Shown one piece after another: positions 39,518 through 47,926 of a DNA stretch of 64,000 nt. This DNA is from Pseudomonas farris. Lineage in GTDB: Bacteria; Pseudomonadota; Gammaproteobacteria; Pseudomonadales; Pseudomonadaceae. Both the position numbers and the translations under genes were made by a program. Numbering within the stretch: position 1 is the stretch's first letter; each line of letters opens with the position of its first letter. The notes under the pieces were generated by a model. The model was given only the letters and a program-made list of their open reading frames with translations. It had not been told where the DNA came from and ran no database searches. The DNA lies in the NCBI RefSeq assembly GCF_019145235.1, contig NZ_JAHSTV010000001.1:558001-622000 (forward strand). The letters run 5' to 3'.

Positions 39518-39630
39518 TGATCGTTCCCACGCGCAGCAAAGGAATGCAGCCCGGGACGCTCCGCGTCCCCTCCAGAGCCGAACGCAGAGCGTCCGTTGAG
39601 GCATTCCCACGCAGAGCGTGGGAATGATCA
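39518..39630. repeat. Long inverted repeat, TGATCGTTCCCACGC family
   Basis: Imperfect arms at 39518-39532 and 39616-39630, with internal GGGACGCTCCGCGTCCC and GGACGCTCTGCGTTC-like sub-palindromes. It is a dispersed Pseudomonas intergenic repeat of a type different from REP. Confidence 0.8.
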
Positions 39631-39667
39631 AGTGACTACCTTCGGTCGGCATCGAAAAATAATTTCA

Positions 39668-39745
39668 AAAGATCGCAGCTTTCGGCAGCGCCTACAGGGT
39701 AGATACCAATTCCCCCTGTAGGCGCTGCCGAAGGCTGCGATCTTT
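39668..39745. repeat. REP-like inverted repeat, GATCGCAGC...GGCAGCGCCTAC family
   Basis: Arms of 32 bp (39668-39699 and 39714-39745) are nearly perfect complements around a 14-bp centre. It is a third repeat family, upstream of nagR. Confidence 0.9.
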
Positions 39746-39764
39746 GCTTTCAAAATCCCCGCCT

Positions 39765-39776
39765 CTAATACCACTT
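39765..39776 (-). promoter_or_regulatory. Candidate distal NagR half-operator
   Basis: CTAATACCACTT is the exact reverse complement of AAGTGGTATTAG at 39858-39869 in the nagR promoter, about 90 bp away. Confidence 0.5.
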
Positions 39777-39843
39777 AGAACCTTCCCCCATTAATAGCCT
39801 CCAGTAAGCCCGGCCTTGCTGCGCCCACAGCTAAGTACTGGCA

Positions 39844-39872
39844 TTGACATGGTATTTAAGTGGTATTAGTTT
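39844..39872 (+). promoter_or_regulatory. nagR promoter with tandem TGGTATT operator
   Basis: TTGACA (39844-39849) is a perfect -35. TGGTATT occurs twice in direct repeat (39850-39856, 39861-39867) in the spacer and over a weak -10 (TATTAG or TAGTTT). TGGT-based half-sites are usual for GntR/HutC regulators of amino-sugar genes. Autoregulation by NagR is likely. Confidence 0.65.
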
Positions 39873-39924
39873 TTCCCCACAACCGGGCGACAACAATCCT
39901 ACATCCGCATCGGACCAAACCTAC

Positions 39925-40656
39925 ATGAATGACCTACAGGCCCTACGCCCTGACGACACCCAGCCCACGCCGCTGTACCTGCAACTGGCGCGCAATCTGG
40001 AAGCCGCAATCCATGCCGGCCAGTGGAAAGCCGAACAGGCGATGCCATCGGAACGCAACCTCAGTGAACTGCTGGGCATCTCTCGCGTCACCGCGCGCAA
40101 AGCACTGGAAGTGCTGTTCGAGCAAGGCCTGATCCGGCGCAATCAAGGCTCTGGCACGTTCATCACGCCACGCCTGGAACAACCGCTGTCGCGCCTCTCG
40201 GGCTTCAGTGAAATGCTCCGGCTCAAAGGCTTCGTCCCTGGTTCGCAATGGCTGGAACGGGAAATCACCCCGCCGACCCACGAAGAACTGATCCGCCTCG
40301 GCCTCTCGCCCAACGACAAGGTCGCGCGGCTCAAACGCTTGCGCAAAGCCGACGATACGGTGATGGCAATCGAGATGAGCACCCTGCCCGCCTCGATCAT
40401 TCCCAAGCCGCAAGCGGTGGGCGACTCCCTCTACGAATACCTCGACGGCATCGGCAAACCCGTAGTCCGCGCCCTGCAACATATCCAGGCGATCAACGCC
40501 TCGGACGAATTCGCTGCCCTGGTGGGCATCGCTCCCGGCACCGCCATGCTGCTGATGACCCGGGTCGGCTACATGGAAGACAACACGCCAATCGAAGTCA
40601 CCGACACCTATTGCCGCAACGACTACTACGACTTTGTCGCAGAGCTCCGCAGATAA
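39925..40656 (+). CDS. nagR: GntR/HutC-family regulator of GlcNAc genes
   Basis: 243-residue repressor with an N-terminal winged helix (PLYLQLARNLEAAIHAGQW, MPSERNLSELLGISRVTARKALEVL) and a C-terminal UTRA effector domain (about residues 95-240) expected to bind an amino-sugar phosphate. ATG 39925 is used; the longer frame upstream runs over the promoter. It is the first gene of the nag cluster, 54 bases before nagA. The name follows its context. Confidence 0.9.
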   Translation: MNDLQALRPDDTQPTPLYLQLARNLEAAIHAGQWKAEQAMPSERNLSELLGISRVTARKALEVLFEQGLIRRNQGSGTFITPRLEQPLSRLSGFSEMLRLKGFVPGSQWLEREITPPTHEELIRLGLSPNDKVARLKRLRKADDTVMAIEMSTLPASIIPKPQAVGDSLYEYLDGIGKPVVRALQHIQAINASDEFAALVGIAPGTAMLLMTRVGYMEDNTPIEVTDTYCRNDYYDFVAELRR

Positions 40657-40710
40657 AGAGCTCCCTCGATAAAGAGCTTCGTTGCCAAAACGAGCAAACG
40701 AGAACCGATC

Positions 40711-41817
40711 ATGTCCGAAGACAACATCCTCACCGCCCACGGCTGGGTTCGCGGCCGGCTGATCCACGAACACGGCAAGGTCGTGTCCATCGAAGGCCTG
40801 CCGTGCGATCCGGCGGACAACGACTTGCCTTACCTGCTGCCGGGTTTCATCGACCTGCACGTTCACGGCGGCGGTGGTAAAGACATCATGGAAGGTGCGC
40901 CCGCCTTCGAAACCATCACCAAAACCCACGTGCGCTTCGGCACCACGTCGCTGCTGGCGACCACCATGACTGCGCCGAACGAAGAAATCTCGCGAGTGCT
41001 CAAGGACGTCGGCGAGTTCTGCGAGCAGCGACCCAAAGGCAGCGCCCGGGTCCTCGGCGTGCATCTGGAAGGCCCATACATCAACCCCGGCAAACTCGGC
41101 GCTCAGCCGAATTTCGCCCACACCGCGTTGATGGCCGAAGTCGAAGAATACCTGGCGCTGGCGCCGATCAGGGTGATTACCATCGCCCCGGAAATCGCCG
41201 GCCACGACGGTTTGATCCGTGCCCTCAGCGCTCGCGGCGTGCGCATGCAAATCGGCCATACGCTGGGCAGTTACGAGGAAGGCGTCGCTGCGCTTGCGGC
41301 CGGGGCCAGCAGTTTCACCCACCTCTACAACGCCATGAGCCCGCTGCACCACCGCGAGCCGGGCATCGTCGGCGCAGCGCTGGCCCACGCCAAGTACGCC
41401 GAGCTGATTCCGGACCTTCTGCACGTGCACCCCGGCGCGATCCGCGTGGCCTTGCGCTCGATCCCGTGCCTGTATTGCGTCACCGATTCCACCGCTGCCG
41501 CCGGCATGCCCGACGGTGAATACAAGCTCGGCAGCCACACGGTGACCAAATGCCTGGGCGGCGTGCGCCTGCCCGACGGCACGCTGGCCGGCAGCACCCT
41601 GACCATGGATCAAGCCCTGCGCAACCTGGTGAAGATTGGTTTGCCGATTGCCGAAGCCTCGCAACGACTTTCGCAATTCCCCGCCGACTACCTCGGCCTT
41701 CAAGAACGCGGACGCCTGCAACCCGGCGCCTGGGCCGACTGCGTGCAGCTGGACCGCTCACTCACACTGACCGCCGTCATGGTCGAAGGAGAAGACATTG
41801 ACTTCAAAAATGCTTGA
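40711..41817 (+). CDS. nagA: N-acetylglucosamine-6-phosphate deacetylase
   Basis: Removes the acetyl group from GlcNAc-6-P, giving glucosamine-6-P. The 368-residue amidohydrolase shows the metal motif LPGFIDLHVHGGGG, HLEGPYINPGKLGAQ-type segment, MQIGHTLG, FTHLYNAMSPLHHREPG and the catalytic Asp in VTDSTAAAGMPDG. Its 3' end overlaps the next gene by 20 bases and contains that gene's ribosome site. Confidence 0.96.
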   Translation: MSEDNILTAHGWVRGRLIHEHGKVVSIEGLPCDPADNDLPYLLPGFIDLHVHGGGGKDIMEGAPAFETITKTHVRFGTTSLLATTMTAPNEEISRVLKDVGEFCEQRPKGSARVLGVHLEGPYINPGKLGAQPNFAHTALMAEVEEYLALAPIRVITIAPEIAGHDGLIRALSARGVRMQIGHTLGSYEEGVAALAAGASSFTHLYNAMSPLHHREPGIVGAALAHAKYAELIPDLLHVHPGAIRVALRSIPCLYCVTDSTAAAGMPDGEYKLGSHTVTKCLGGVRLPDGTLAGSTLTMDQALRNLVKIGLPIAEASQRLSQFPADYLGLQERGRLQPGAWADCVQLDRSLTLTAVMVEGEDIDFKNA

Positions 41818-42820
41818 AGAGGCGTTGTCCTCGTTCGAGGCCGTGCACGCCCAATTGCAGCAACTCGACCCGCAGATGATCGAGATCGCCGGGCGCCTGC
41901 GCCGTCAGCCGCCGCAAGTGGCGATGACTGTCGCTCGCGGCAGCTCCGACCATGCCGCGAGCTACTTTGCCTACCTGACCATGCAGCAACTGGGCATTCC
42001 GGTGGCGTCATTGCCGATGTCGGTGGTGACCATGCAGCAAGCGCCGCTGAAGGTCAGCGGCCAGGTCGCGTTCGCCTTCTCGCAGTCGGGGCAAAGCCCG
42101 GATCTGGTGAACAGCCTGCGTCTGCTGCGCAAGCGCGGTGCCCTGAGCATCTCCATGGTCAACGCCGAGAACTCGCCTTTGGAAGCCGCCTGCGAATTCA
42201 GCCTGCCGCTGTGCGCTGGCACTGAAAGCAGCGTCGCCGCGACCAAAAGTTTTATCGCCACCCTCACCGCCAGCGTCCGCCTGATCGCCCACTGGAAAGA
42301 AGACGTGGGGTTGCTGGAAGCAGGCCTTGCCCTGCCGGAAGGACTGCGCGAAGCGGCAAAACAGGACTGGAGCCTGGCCATTGATGCGTTGCGCGATTGT
42401 CAGCGCTTGATGGTGATCGGCCGTGGCGCCGGTTTCGCCATCGCCCAGGAAGCGGCGCTCAAATTCAAGGAAACCTCAGCGATTCAGGCCGAAGCCTTCA
42501 GCAGCGCCGAAGTCCGGCACGGCCCGATGGCGTTGATCGACGAGAACTATCCCCTACTGATCTTCGCCCCGCGCGGCGCCGAGCAGGCCGGGTTGCTGAG
42601 CCTGGCGGCGGACATGCGCCAGCGCGGCGCCCGCGTGCTACTGGCCGCGCCGGATGACGTCGCCGAACGCGATCTGACACTGAGTCGCGCCGAACACCCG
42701 GCCCTGGACCCGATTCTGGCGATCCAGAGTTTCTACGTCATGGCCGCAGGCTTGGCCGTCGCCCGAGGCATGGACCCGGACCAGCCGCGTCATTTGAGCA
42801 AAGTAACGCGCACGCACTAA
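41798..42820 (+). CDS. nagB-II: SIS-domain glucosamine-6-phosphate deaminase (NagB-II)
   Basis: Converts glucosamine-6-P to fructose-6-P and ammonia. It is not homologous to E. coli NagB but to the isomerase half of GlmS: two SIS domains (VARGSSDHAASYFAYL, AFSQSGQSPDLVNSL, ESSVAATKSFIATL, IGRGAGFAIAQEAALKFKE, EVRHGPMALI). A TTG start at 41798 is favoured because AAGGAG lies exactly six bases upstream (41786-41791), while ATG 41810 is 18 bases from it. Length 340 residues. Confidence 0.92.
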   Translation: MTSKMLEEALSSFEAVHAQLQQLDPQMIEIAGRLRRQPPQVAMTVARGSSDHAASYFAYLTMQQLGIPVASLPMSVVTMQQAPLKVSGQVAFAFSQSGQSPDLVNSLRLLRKRGALSISMVNAENSPLEAACEFSLPLCAGTESSVAATKSFIATLTASVRLIAHWKEDVGLLEAGLALPEGLREAAKQDWSLAIDALRDCQRLMVIGRGAGFAIAQEAALKFKETSAIQAEAFSSAEVRHGPMALIDENYPLLIFAPRGAEQAGLLSLAADMRQRGARVLLAAPDDVAERDLTLSRAEHPALDPILAIQSFYVMAAGLAVARGMDPDQPRHLSKVTRTH

Positions 42821-42867
42821 GCCCAATGACAAGTCTGAACCGTAGTTTTTATTGATGAGACCGAGCC

Positions 42868-45384
42868 ATGCACAACAACAATAAAGAGCTGACCCTCAGC
42901 GCCCCGCTCAGCGGCCCGGTGCTCACACTTGCCAAAGTCCCGGACCCGGTATTCGCCAGCGGCGCGATGGGCGACGGGATCGCCATCGATCCGCTGAACG
43001 ACACCCTGTACTCGCCTTGTGAAGCTGTCGTGACCCACGTCGCCCGCACTGGCCACGCCATCACCTTGCGCGCCGATAACGGCGCCGAGTTGCTGCTGCA
43101 CTTGGGCCTCGATACGGTCGAGTTACAGGGCGTCGGTTTCTCGATGCTGGTCAAGGAAGGTGCGCGCGTCAGCAATGGCCAGCCGCTGTTGCGTTATGAC
43201 CTGGACCAGGTCGCGCAGCAGTGCAAAAGCCTGGTCAGCCTGATGATCCTGACCAACAGCCAGGACTTTCAGGCGCGGCCGATAACGCTGAAATCGGTGA
43301 AGGTTGGCGATCCGCTGCTGCACATCGTGCCGAAAGTGGCCAACGGTGTGCAGATCGACATTGGGGTCGTCGGCATCGAGGTTCAGGGGCATATTCATGT
43401 CGCCCATCGCGGCGGCCTGCACGCCCGGCCTGCCGCGCTGATCCGCCAGACCGCCCAACAGTTCACGAGCAAATCCCGGCTGCACTTCGCCGGCAAATCG
43501 GCGGCCTGCGACAGTTTGATCGGCCTGATGGCGCTAGCCGTCGGTGAGCAGGATGAAATCAGGGTCAGCTGCCAGGGACCGGACGCCGAGGCCGCGCTGC
43601 AAGCCCTGTTGGCGGCGTTATCCACAGCCCTGGCCGAAGACAGTCACGCCGCTGCGCCAGCACCGATGGTCCAACGCAATCGCCCTGCCGAAGCGGGTGT
43701 GTTGCATGGCGTGTGCGCAGCTCCCGGTCTGGTGGCTGGGCCGTTATTTCGTCTGAACTCGATCAGCCTGCCAATGGATGCCGGCAATCATGATCCCGAG
43801 CAACAACGGCAAAGTCTGGACACCGTACTGACTGGGGTGCGCAGCGACATCGACGCCACTCTGGCCCAAGCGAAGAAGCACAAGAATACCGACGAAGAAG
43901 CCATCTTTGCCGCGCACCTGGCGCTGCTCGAAGACCCGGCGCTGCTTGATGCGGCTTATCAATCCATCGACCACGGCACCGCCGCGACTCACGCTTGGAG
44001 CCAATCCATCGACGTGCAGTGTGAGGTGCTTCAGCAACTCGGCAGCCCGCTACTGGCCGAACGCGCCAACGACCTGCGCGATCTCAAACAGCGCGTGCTG
44101 CGCGCCCTGCTCGGTGAAACCTGGCAGTACGACGTGCCGGCCGGCGCCATCGTCGCGGCCCATGAACTGACCCCGTCCGACCTGCTGCAACTGAGCCAGC
44201 AAGGTGTGGCCGGGTTGTGCATGGCCGAGGGCGGCGCGACTTCCCATGTGGCAATTCTCGCTCGCGGGAAAGGCTTGCCGTGCATGGTTGCACTGGGTTC
44301 GACGCTGCTGGATCAGGTGCAAGGTCAAGCGGTGGTGCTGGATGCCGACGGCGGACGTCTCGAACTGACGCCCAACGCCGAGCGCCTGGCCGAGGTGCAT
44401 CAGGCGCAACTCGATCATCAACAACGTCGTGCGCTTCAACAGTCTCAGGCTCATACCCCGGCACTGACACTTGATGGTTTGCAAATCGAAGTCGCCGCCA
44501 ATGTCGCTTCCAGTGCTGAAGCGGCCGATGCTCTGGCCAATGGTGCGGACGGCGTCGGCCTGCTGCGCACCGAATTTCTGTTTGTGGACCGCAACACAGC
44601 GCCGGACGAACAGGAACAACGCGTCGCCTATCAAGCTGTGCTCGATGCCATGGGTGATAAGTCGGTGATCATCCGCACCATCGACGTCGGCGGCGACAAG
44701 CAACTCGACTATTTACCGCTTCCGGTCGAAGCGAATCCGGTGCTCGGATTACGCGGCATTCGTCTGGCTCAAGTCCGCCCGGAACTGCTGGATCAGCAAC
44801 TGCGCGCGCTCCTGCAGGTCAGCCCGCTGTCGCGCTGTCGGATTCTGCTGCCGATGGTCACCGAAGTCGACGAACTGCTGCACATCCGCCAGCGTCTCGA
44901 TGCGTTGTGCGACGAACTCGGCCTGATCCAACGCCCGGAGCTGGGCGTGATGATCGAAGTCCCGGCCGCCGCATTGCTGGTCGAGCAACTGGCCGAACAC
45001 GCGGACTTCTTGTCGATCGGCACCAACGATTTGTCCCAATACACCCTGGCCATGGACCGCGACCACGCCGGCCTCGCCTCGCGGGTCGATGCGCTGCACC
45101 CGGCATTGCTGCGACTGATCGCCCAAACCTGCACCGGTGCGGCGGTGCATAACCGTTGGGTCGGCGTCTGCGGCGCCCTCGCTTCCGATCCGTTGGCCAC
45201 GCCCGTATTGATTGGCCTGGGGGTCAGCGAGTTGTCAGTGAGCCCGGTGCAAATCGGGGAAATCAAGGACCGCGTCCGCCACCTCGATGCTACCCAATGC
45301 CGACGCATCAGCCAGGACCTGCTCAAGCTGAGCAGCGCCAGCGCGGTGCGTCACGCTTGTCACCAGCAATGGCCGCTGAGCTGA
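42868..45384 (+). CDS. nagF: PTS EIIA-HPr-EI fusion protein for GlcNAc
   Basis: 838-residue fusion that carries phosphate from PEP to the GlcNAc permease. Domains in order: EIIA-Glc-like (about 1-150; active H78 in LLLHLGLDTVEL), HPr (about 172-255; H185 in GGLHARPA) and enzyme I (about 280-838; H460 in GGATSHVAILARG, GVGLLRTEFLF, LSIGTNDLSQY). With nagE it forms a dedicated phosphorelay separate from the fructose PTS and the nitrogen PTS of Pseudomonas. Confidence 0.96.
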   Translation: MHNNNKELTLSAPLSGPVLTLAKVPDPVFASGAMGDGIAIDPLNDTLYSPCEAVVTHVARTGHAITLRADNGAELLLHLGLDTVELQGVGFSMLVKEGARVSNGQPLLRYDLDQVAQQCKSLVSLMILTNSQDFQARPITLKSVKVGDPLLHIVPKVANGVQIDIGVVGIEVQGHIHVAHRGGLHARPAALIRQTAQQFTSKSRLHFAGKSAACDSLIGLMALAVGEQDEIRVSCQGPDAEAALQALLAALSTALAEDSHAAAPAPMVQRNRPAEAGVLHGVCAAPGLVAGPLFRLNSISLPMDAGNHDPEQQRQSLDTVLTGVRSDIDATLAQAKKHKNTDEEAIFAAHLALLEDPALLDAAYQSIDHGTAATHAWSQSIDVQCEVLQQLGSPLLAERANDLRDLKQRVLRALLGETWQYDVPAGAIVAAHELTPSDLLQLSQQGVAGLCMAEGGATSHVAILARGKGLPCMVALGSTLLDQVQGQAVVLDADGGRLELTPNAERLAEVHQAQLDHQQRRALQQSQAHTPALTLDGLQIEVAANVASSAEAADALANGADGVGLLRTEFLFVDRNTAPDEQEQRVAYQAVLDAMGDKSVIIRTIDVGGDKQLDYLPLPVEANPVLGLRGIRLAQVRPELLDQQLRALLQVSPLSRCRILLPMVTEVDELLHIRQRLDALCDELGLIQRPELGVMIEVPAAALLVEQLAEHADFLSIGTNDLSQYTLAMDRDHAGLASRVDALHPALLRLIAQTCTGAAVHNRWVGVCGALASDPLATPVLIGLGVSELSVSPVQIGEIKDRVRHLDATQCRRISQDLLKLSSASAVRHACHQQWPLS

Positions 45385-45426
45385 ACAACAGCCACTAAAA
45401 ACAACAAGAACCCTGGGAGATCCGCC

Positions 45427-47142
45427 ATGTACCAATACTTCATCGAAGGCCTGCAGCGCCTCGGTCGTGCGCTGATGCTGCCGATCGCGATCCTGCCGAT
45501 TGCCGGGTTACTGCTGCGCCTCGGCGACACCGACCTGCTGAACATCGCGATCATCCACGACGCAGGTCAGGTGATCTTCGCCAACCTGGCATTGATCTTC
45601 GCCATCGGCATCGCGGTCGGTTTCGCCAAAGACAACAACGGCACCGCAGGCCTGGCCGGGGTTATTGGCTATCTGGTGATGATCTCCACCCTCAAAGTGC
45701 TCGATGCGAGCATCAACATGGGCATGCTCGCCGGGATCGTCAGCGGCCTGATGGCCGGCGCACTGTACAACCGCTTCAAAGACATCAAGTTGCCGGAGTA
45801 CCTGGCGTTCTTCGGCGGACGGCGTTTTGTACCGATCGTCACCGGGTTCGCCGCCGTCGGCCTGGGCGTCGTGTTTGGGTTCATCTGGCCGCCGATCCAG
45901 CACGGCATCAATGGCTTCGGCGCATTGATGATGGAGAGCGGCAGCTTCGGTGCTTTCGTCTTCGGCGTGTTCAACCGCCTGCTGATCGTCACCGGCCTGC
46001 ACCACATTCTCAACAACATGGCGTGGTTCGTGTTCGGCAACTTCACCGACCCGACCACGGGAGCTCTAGTGACAGGCGACCTGTCGCGCTACTTTGCCGG
46101 CGATCCTAAAGGTGGCCAGTTCATGACCGGCATGTTCCCGATGATGATCTTCGGCCTGCCCGCCGCCTGCCTGGCGATGTACCGCAACGCCCTGCCGGAA
46201 CGGCGCAAAGTCATGGGCGGGATTTTCCTCTCCATGGCCCTCACCTCGTTTCTGACGGGCGTGACGGAACCGATCGAATTCGCCTTCATGTTCCTCGCGC
46301 CGATGCTGTTTTTGCTTCACGCGCTTCTGACGGGGTTGTCGATGGCCGTCACCAATCTGCTGAACATTCACCTGGGCTTTACGTTCTCAGGCGGCTTCAT
46401 CGACATGGTTCTGGGCTGGGGTGAATCCACCAATGGCTGGCGGGTGGTTCCGGTGGGGCTCGCATATGCAGTGATCTACTACGTTGTATTTGATTTCTGT
46501 ATTCGTCGATTCAATTTGAAGACGCCGGGGCGTGAAGATGTGCCGACTGGCAACAAGGTGGTGGTCGCCGAGAATGAGCGCGCCGGGGCTTACATCAAGG
46601 CGCTGGGTGGTGCGCAGAATTTGATCACGGTGGGTGCATGCACCACTCGGTTGCGGCTGGATATGGTGGATCGCAACAAAGTGTCCGACGTTGATTTGAA
46701 AGCGCTGGGTGCGATGGCGGTTGTGCGCCCAGGTAAAGGCGGGAGTTTGCAAGTGGTGGTCGGGCCGATGGCCGACAGCATTGCCGATGAAATCCGGTTG
46801 GCGATGCCGGCGTTGGGGCGAGCGGTTATCGCCTCCCCCGCTGCCGTTGTCGACGTACCAGAACCTGCCGCCGTGGCAGATACAGAAGCCCAGCAATGGC
46901 TGAAGGCCCTGGGCGGTGGCGACAATGTGCTGCAAATGGATTGCGTGGCCATGACCCGGATTCGGCTGCAACTGGCGGATGGCAAGGCGTTGTCGGAGGG
47001 TCAGTTGAAAGTACTTGGTTGCCTGGGGGTCAGTCAGTTGGACGGTGGGGTTTGGCATTTGCTGATTGGCGACAAGGCAGCGAGTTTGAGTTGTGCGCTG
47101 GAAGCATTGGTTAATCGCAGTGAGGTGAGTGCCAGGGTTTAG
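45427..47142 (+). CDS. nagE: PTS GlcNAc permease EIIC-EIIB with second EIIB-like domain
   Basis: Membrane permease that imports and phosphorylates N-acetylglucosamine. The 571-residue protein has an EIIC membrane domain of about ten helices (residues 10-365), then EIIB (about 380-455) with the phospho-cysteine C405 in GACTTRLRL. A second EIIB-like domain (about 488-565) has Ala508 at the matching position (VAMTRIRL), the nearest cysteine being C506. There is no EIIA, which is supplied by nagF. GGGAG lies seven bases before the ATG. Confidence 0.95.
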   Translation: MYQYFIEGLQRLGRALMLPIAILPIAGLLLRLGDTDLLNIAIIHDAGQVIFANLALIFAIGIAVGFAKDNNGTAGLAGVIGYLVMISTLKVLDASINMGMLAGIVSGLMAGALYNRFKDIKLPEYLAFFGGRRFVPIVTGFAAVGLGVVFGFIWPPIQHGINGFGALMMESGSFGAFVFGVFNRLLIVTGLHHILNNMAWFVFGNFTDPTTGALVTGDLSRYFAGDPKGGQFMTGMFPMMIFGLPAACLAMYRNALPERRKVMGGIFLSMALTSFLTGVTEPIEFAFMFLAPMLFLLHALLTGLSMAVTNLLNIHLGFTFSGGFIDMVLGWGESTNGWRVVPVGLAYAVIYYVVFDFCIRRFNLKTPGREDVPTGNKVVVAENERAGAYIKALGGAQNLITVGACTTRLRLDMVDRNKVSDVDLKALGAMAVVRPGKGGSLQVVVGPMADSIADEIRLAMPALGRAVIASPAAVVDVPEPAAVADTEAQQWLKALGGGDNVLQMDCVAMTRIRLQLADGKALSEGQLKVLGCLGVSQLDGGVWHLLIGDKAASLSCALEALVNRSEVSARV

Positions 47143-47166
47143 ATTTTTGGCGGCTGAGAGTCGGCT

Positions 47167-47259
47167 TTCGCGAGCAAGCCCGCTCCCACAGTAAATCGGC
47201 GGCGTTCGTAATTATTGTGACCGACTCGGTCAAAATGTGGGAGCGGGCTTGCTCGCGAA
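47167..47259. repeat. REP doublet, divergent
   Basis: Inverted REP cores at 47167-47189 and 47237-47259, downstream of nagE. The spacer (GTGACCGACTCGGTCA) has its own short palindrome. Confidence 0.9.
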
Positions 47260-47286
47260 GAGGCCCTCACGAACACCACAAATCTC

Positions 47287-47326
47287 AAAGCCCGCTGACC
47301 GTCACAGGTCCAGCGGGCTTTTTTTA
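47287..47326 (+). terminator. Terminator between nagE and the DUF6124 gene
   Basis: AAAGCCCGCTG pairs with CAGCGGGCTTT and seven T residues follow on the plus strand. It may also serve the converging DUF6124 gene. Confidence 0.88.
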
Positions 47327-47331
47327 TCGTG

Positions 47332-47742
47332 CTACACCTGCGGGTCCAGATGATCCAGCACACGATTCACCGACAACTCCGCCAGAGAAATCATCTGCTG
47401 AATCCCCAATGCCAGATTGCACGCCGGCCCGGTCAGATCGAACGCCAACTCGCTAGCCATGACATTCGCCGAAGCCAGGGTTTCACAGGCATGGGCCAGC
47501 AGGGTTTCGGAATCTACGTTGGGCGCGACGACGAAGATCGTGCTTGGACGCTGGCCGGCTTTGGCCTTCTTCCGGGAAGGTGGCACGAGATAGTGATCGA
47601 GTGCACGGATTGCGGCGTCGTGGAGTTTTTTGGAATTGAGGCAGGCGTAGGGGGAAACGGATTCGTTTTCCATGTTTGCTTCTACATCTTTTACGTCTGT
47701 TTCTACGTCTGTTTCTGGAGGATTTTGGCTGTCTTTGATCAT
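47332..47742 (-). CDS. DUF6124 family protein
   Basis: Small soluble protein of 136 residues. The family-type segment SPYACLNSKKLHDAAIRALDHYL is followed by a Lys-rich linker and a C-terminal helical domain (SETLLAHACETLASANVMASE, LALGIQQMISLAELSVNRVLDHL). The Glu/Asp-rich N terminus is encoded partly by a 12-bp tandem repeat (47692-47715). ATG 47742 has AGGAG seven bases upstream. No function is known for this Pseudomonas family. Its 5' region is unusually structured; see the separate entries. Confidence 0.85.
   Translation of the reverse strand: MIKDSQNPPETDVETDVKDVEANMENESVSPYACLNSKKLHDAAIRALDHYLVPPSRKKAKAGQRPSTIFVVAPNVDSETLLAHACETLASANVMASELAFDLTGPACNLALGIQQMISLAELSVNRVLDHLDPQV
47692..47715. 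repeat. 12-bp tandem repeat in the DUF6124 N terminus
   Basis: TACGTCTGTTTC occurs twice in a row and encodes ETDV-ETDV on the minus strand. A degenerate third unit lies beside it. It changes length in whole codons. Confidence 0.8.
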
Positions 47743-47794
47743 TGTGTAACTCCTAATGAAAAGTCGGAGCTACCAGCATCACTTGCAGATGATG

Positions 47795-47876
47795 GGTGGC
47801 AGCTGTGTGCGGGCCTGCAAGACCAAAGTCATTAGGCAACCTCGGCAGACCCGGAGATCTCCCGCACACAGCCACC
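47795..47876 (-). ncRNA. Structured leader of the DUF6124 mRNA (candidate cis-regulatory RNA)
   Basis: On the minus strand GGTGGC-TGTGTGCGGG (47876-47861) pairs with CCCGCACACA-(GCT)-GCCACC ending at 47795: 16 bp with a 3-nt bulge. The roughly 47-nt loop contains CCTAATGA (47836-47829), which is exactly complementary to TCATTAGG at the ribosome site (47759-47752), including the AGG of the Shine-Dalgarno. A loop-to-ribosome-site pseudoknot would block translation. Confidence 0.6.
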
Positions 47877-47895
47877 ATAAATCGATGACCATTAA

Positions 47896-47926
47896 TCTAA
47901 GCGCAACGATTATAGGTGCGCTTAGA
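47896..47926. promoter_or_regulatory. Palindromic operator around the DUF6124 -10 box
   Basis: Perfect 10-bp arms TCTAAGCGCA (47896-47905) and TGCGCTTAGA (47917-47926) enclose an 11-bp centre. On the minus strand that centre contains TATAAT (47914-47909). TTGTTA (47938-47933) is a fair -35 at 18 bp. A start about seven bases past the -10 would leave only one arm in the RNA, so a DNA-level role is likely. Confidence 0.7.
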
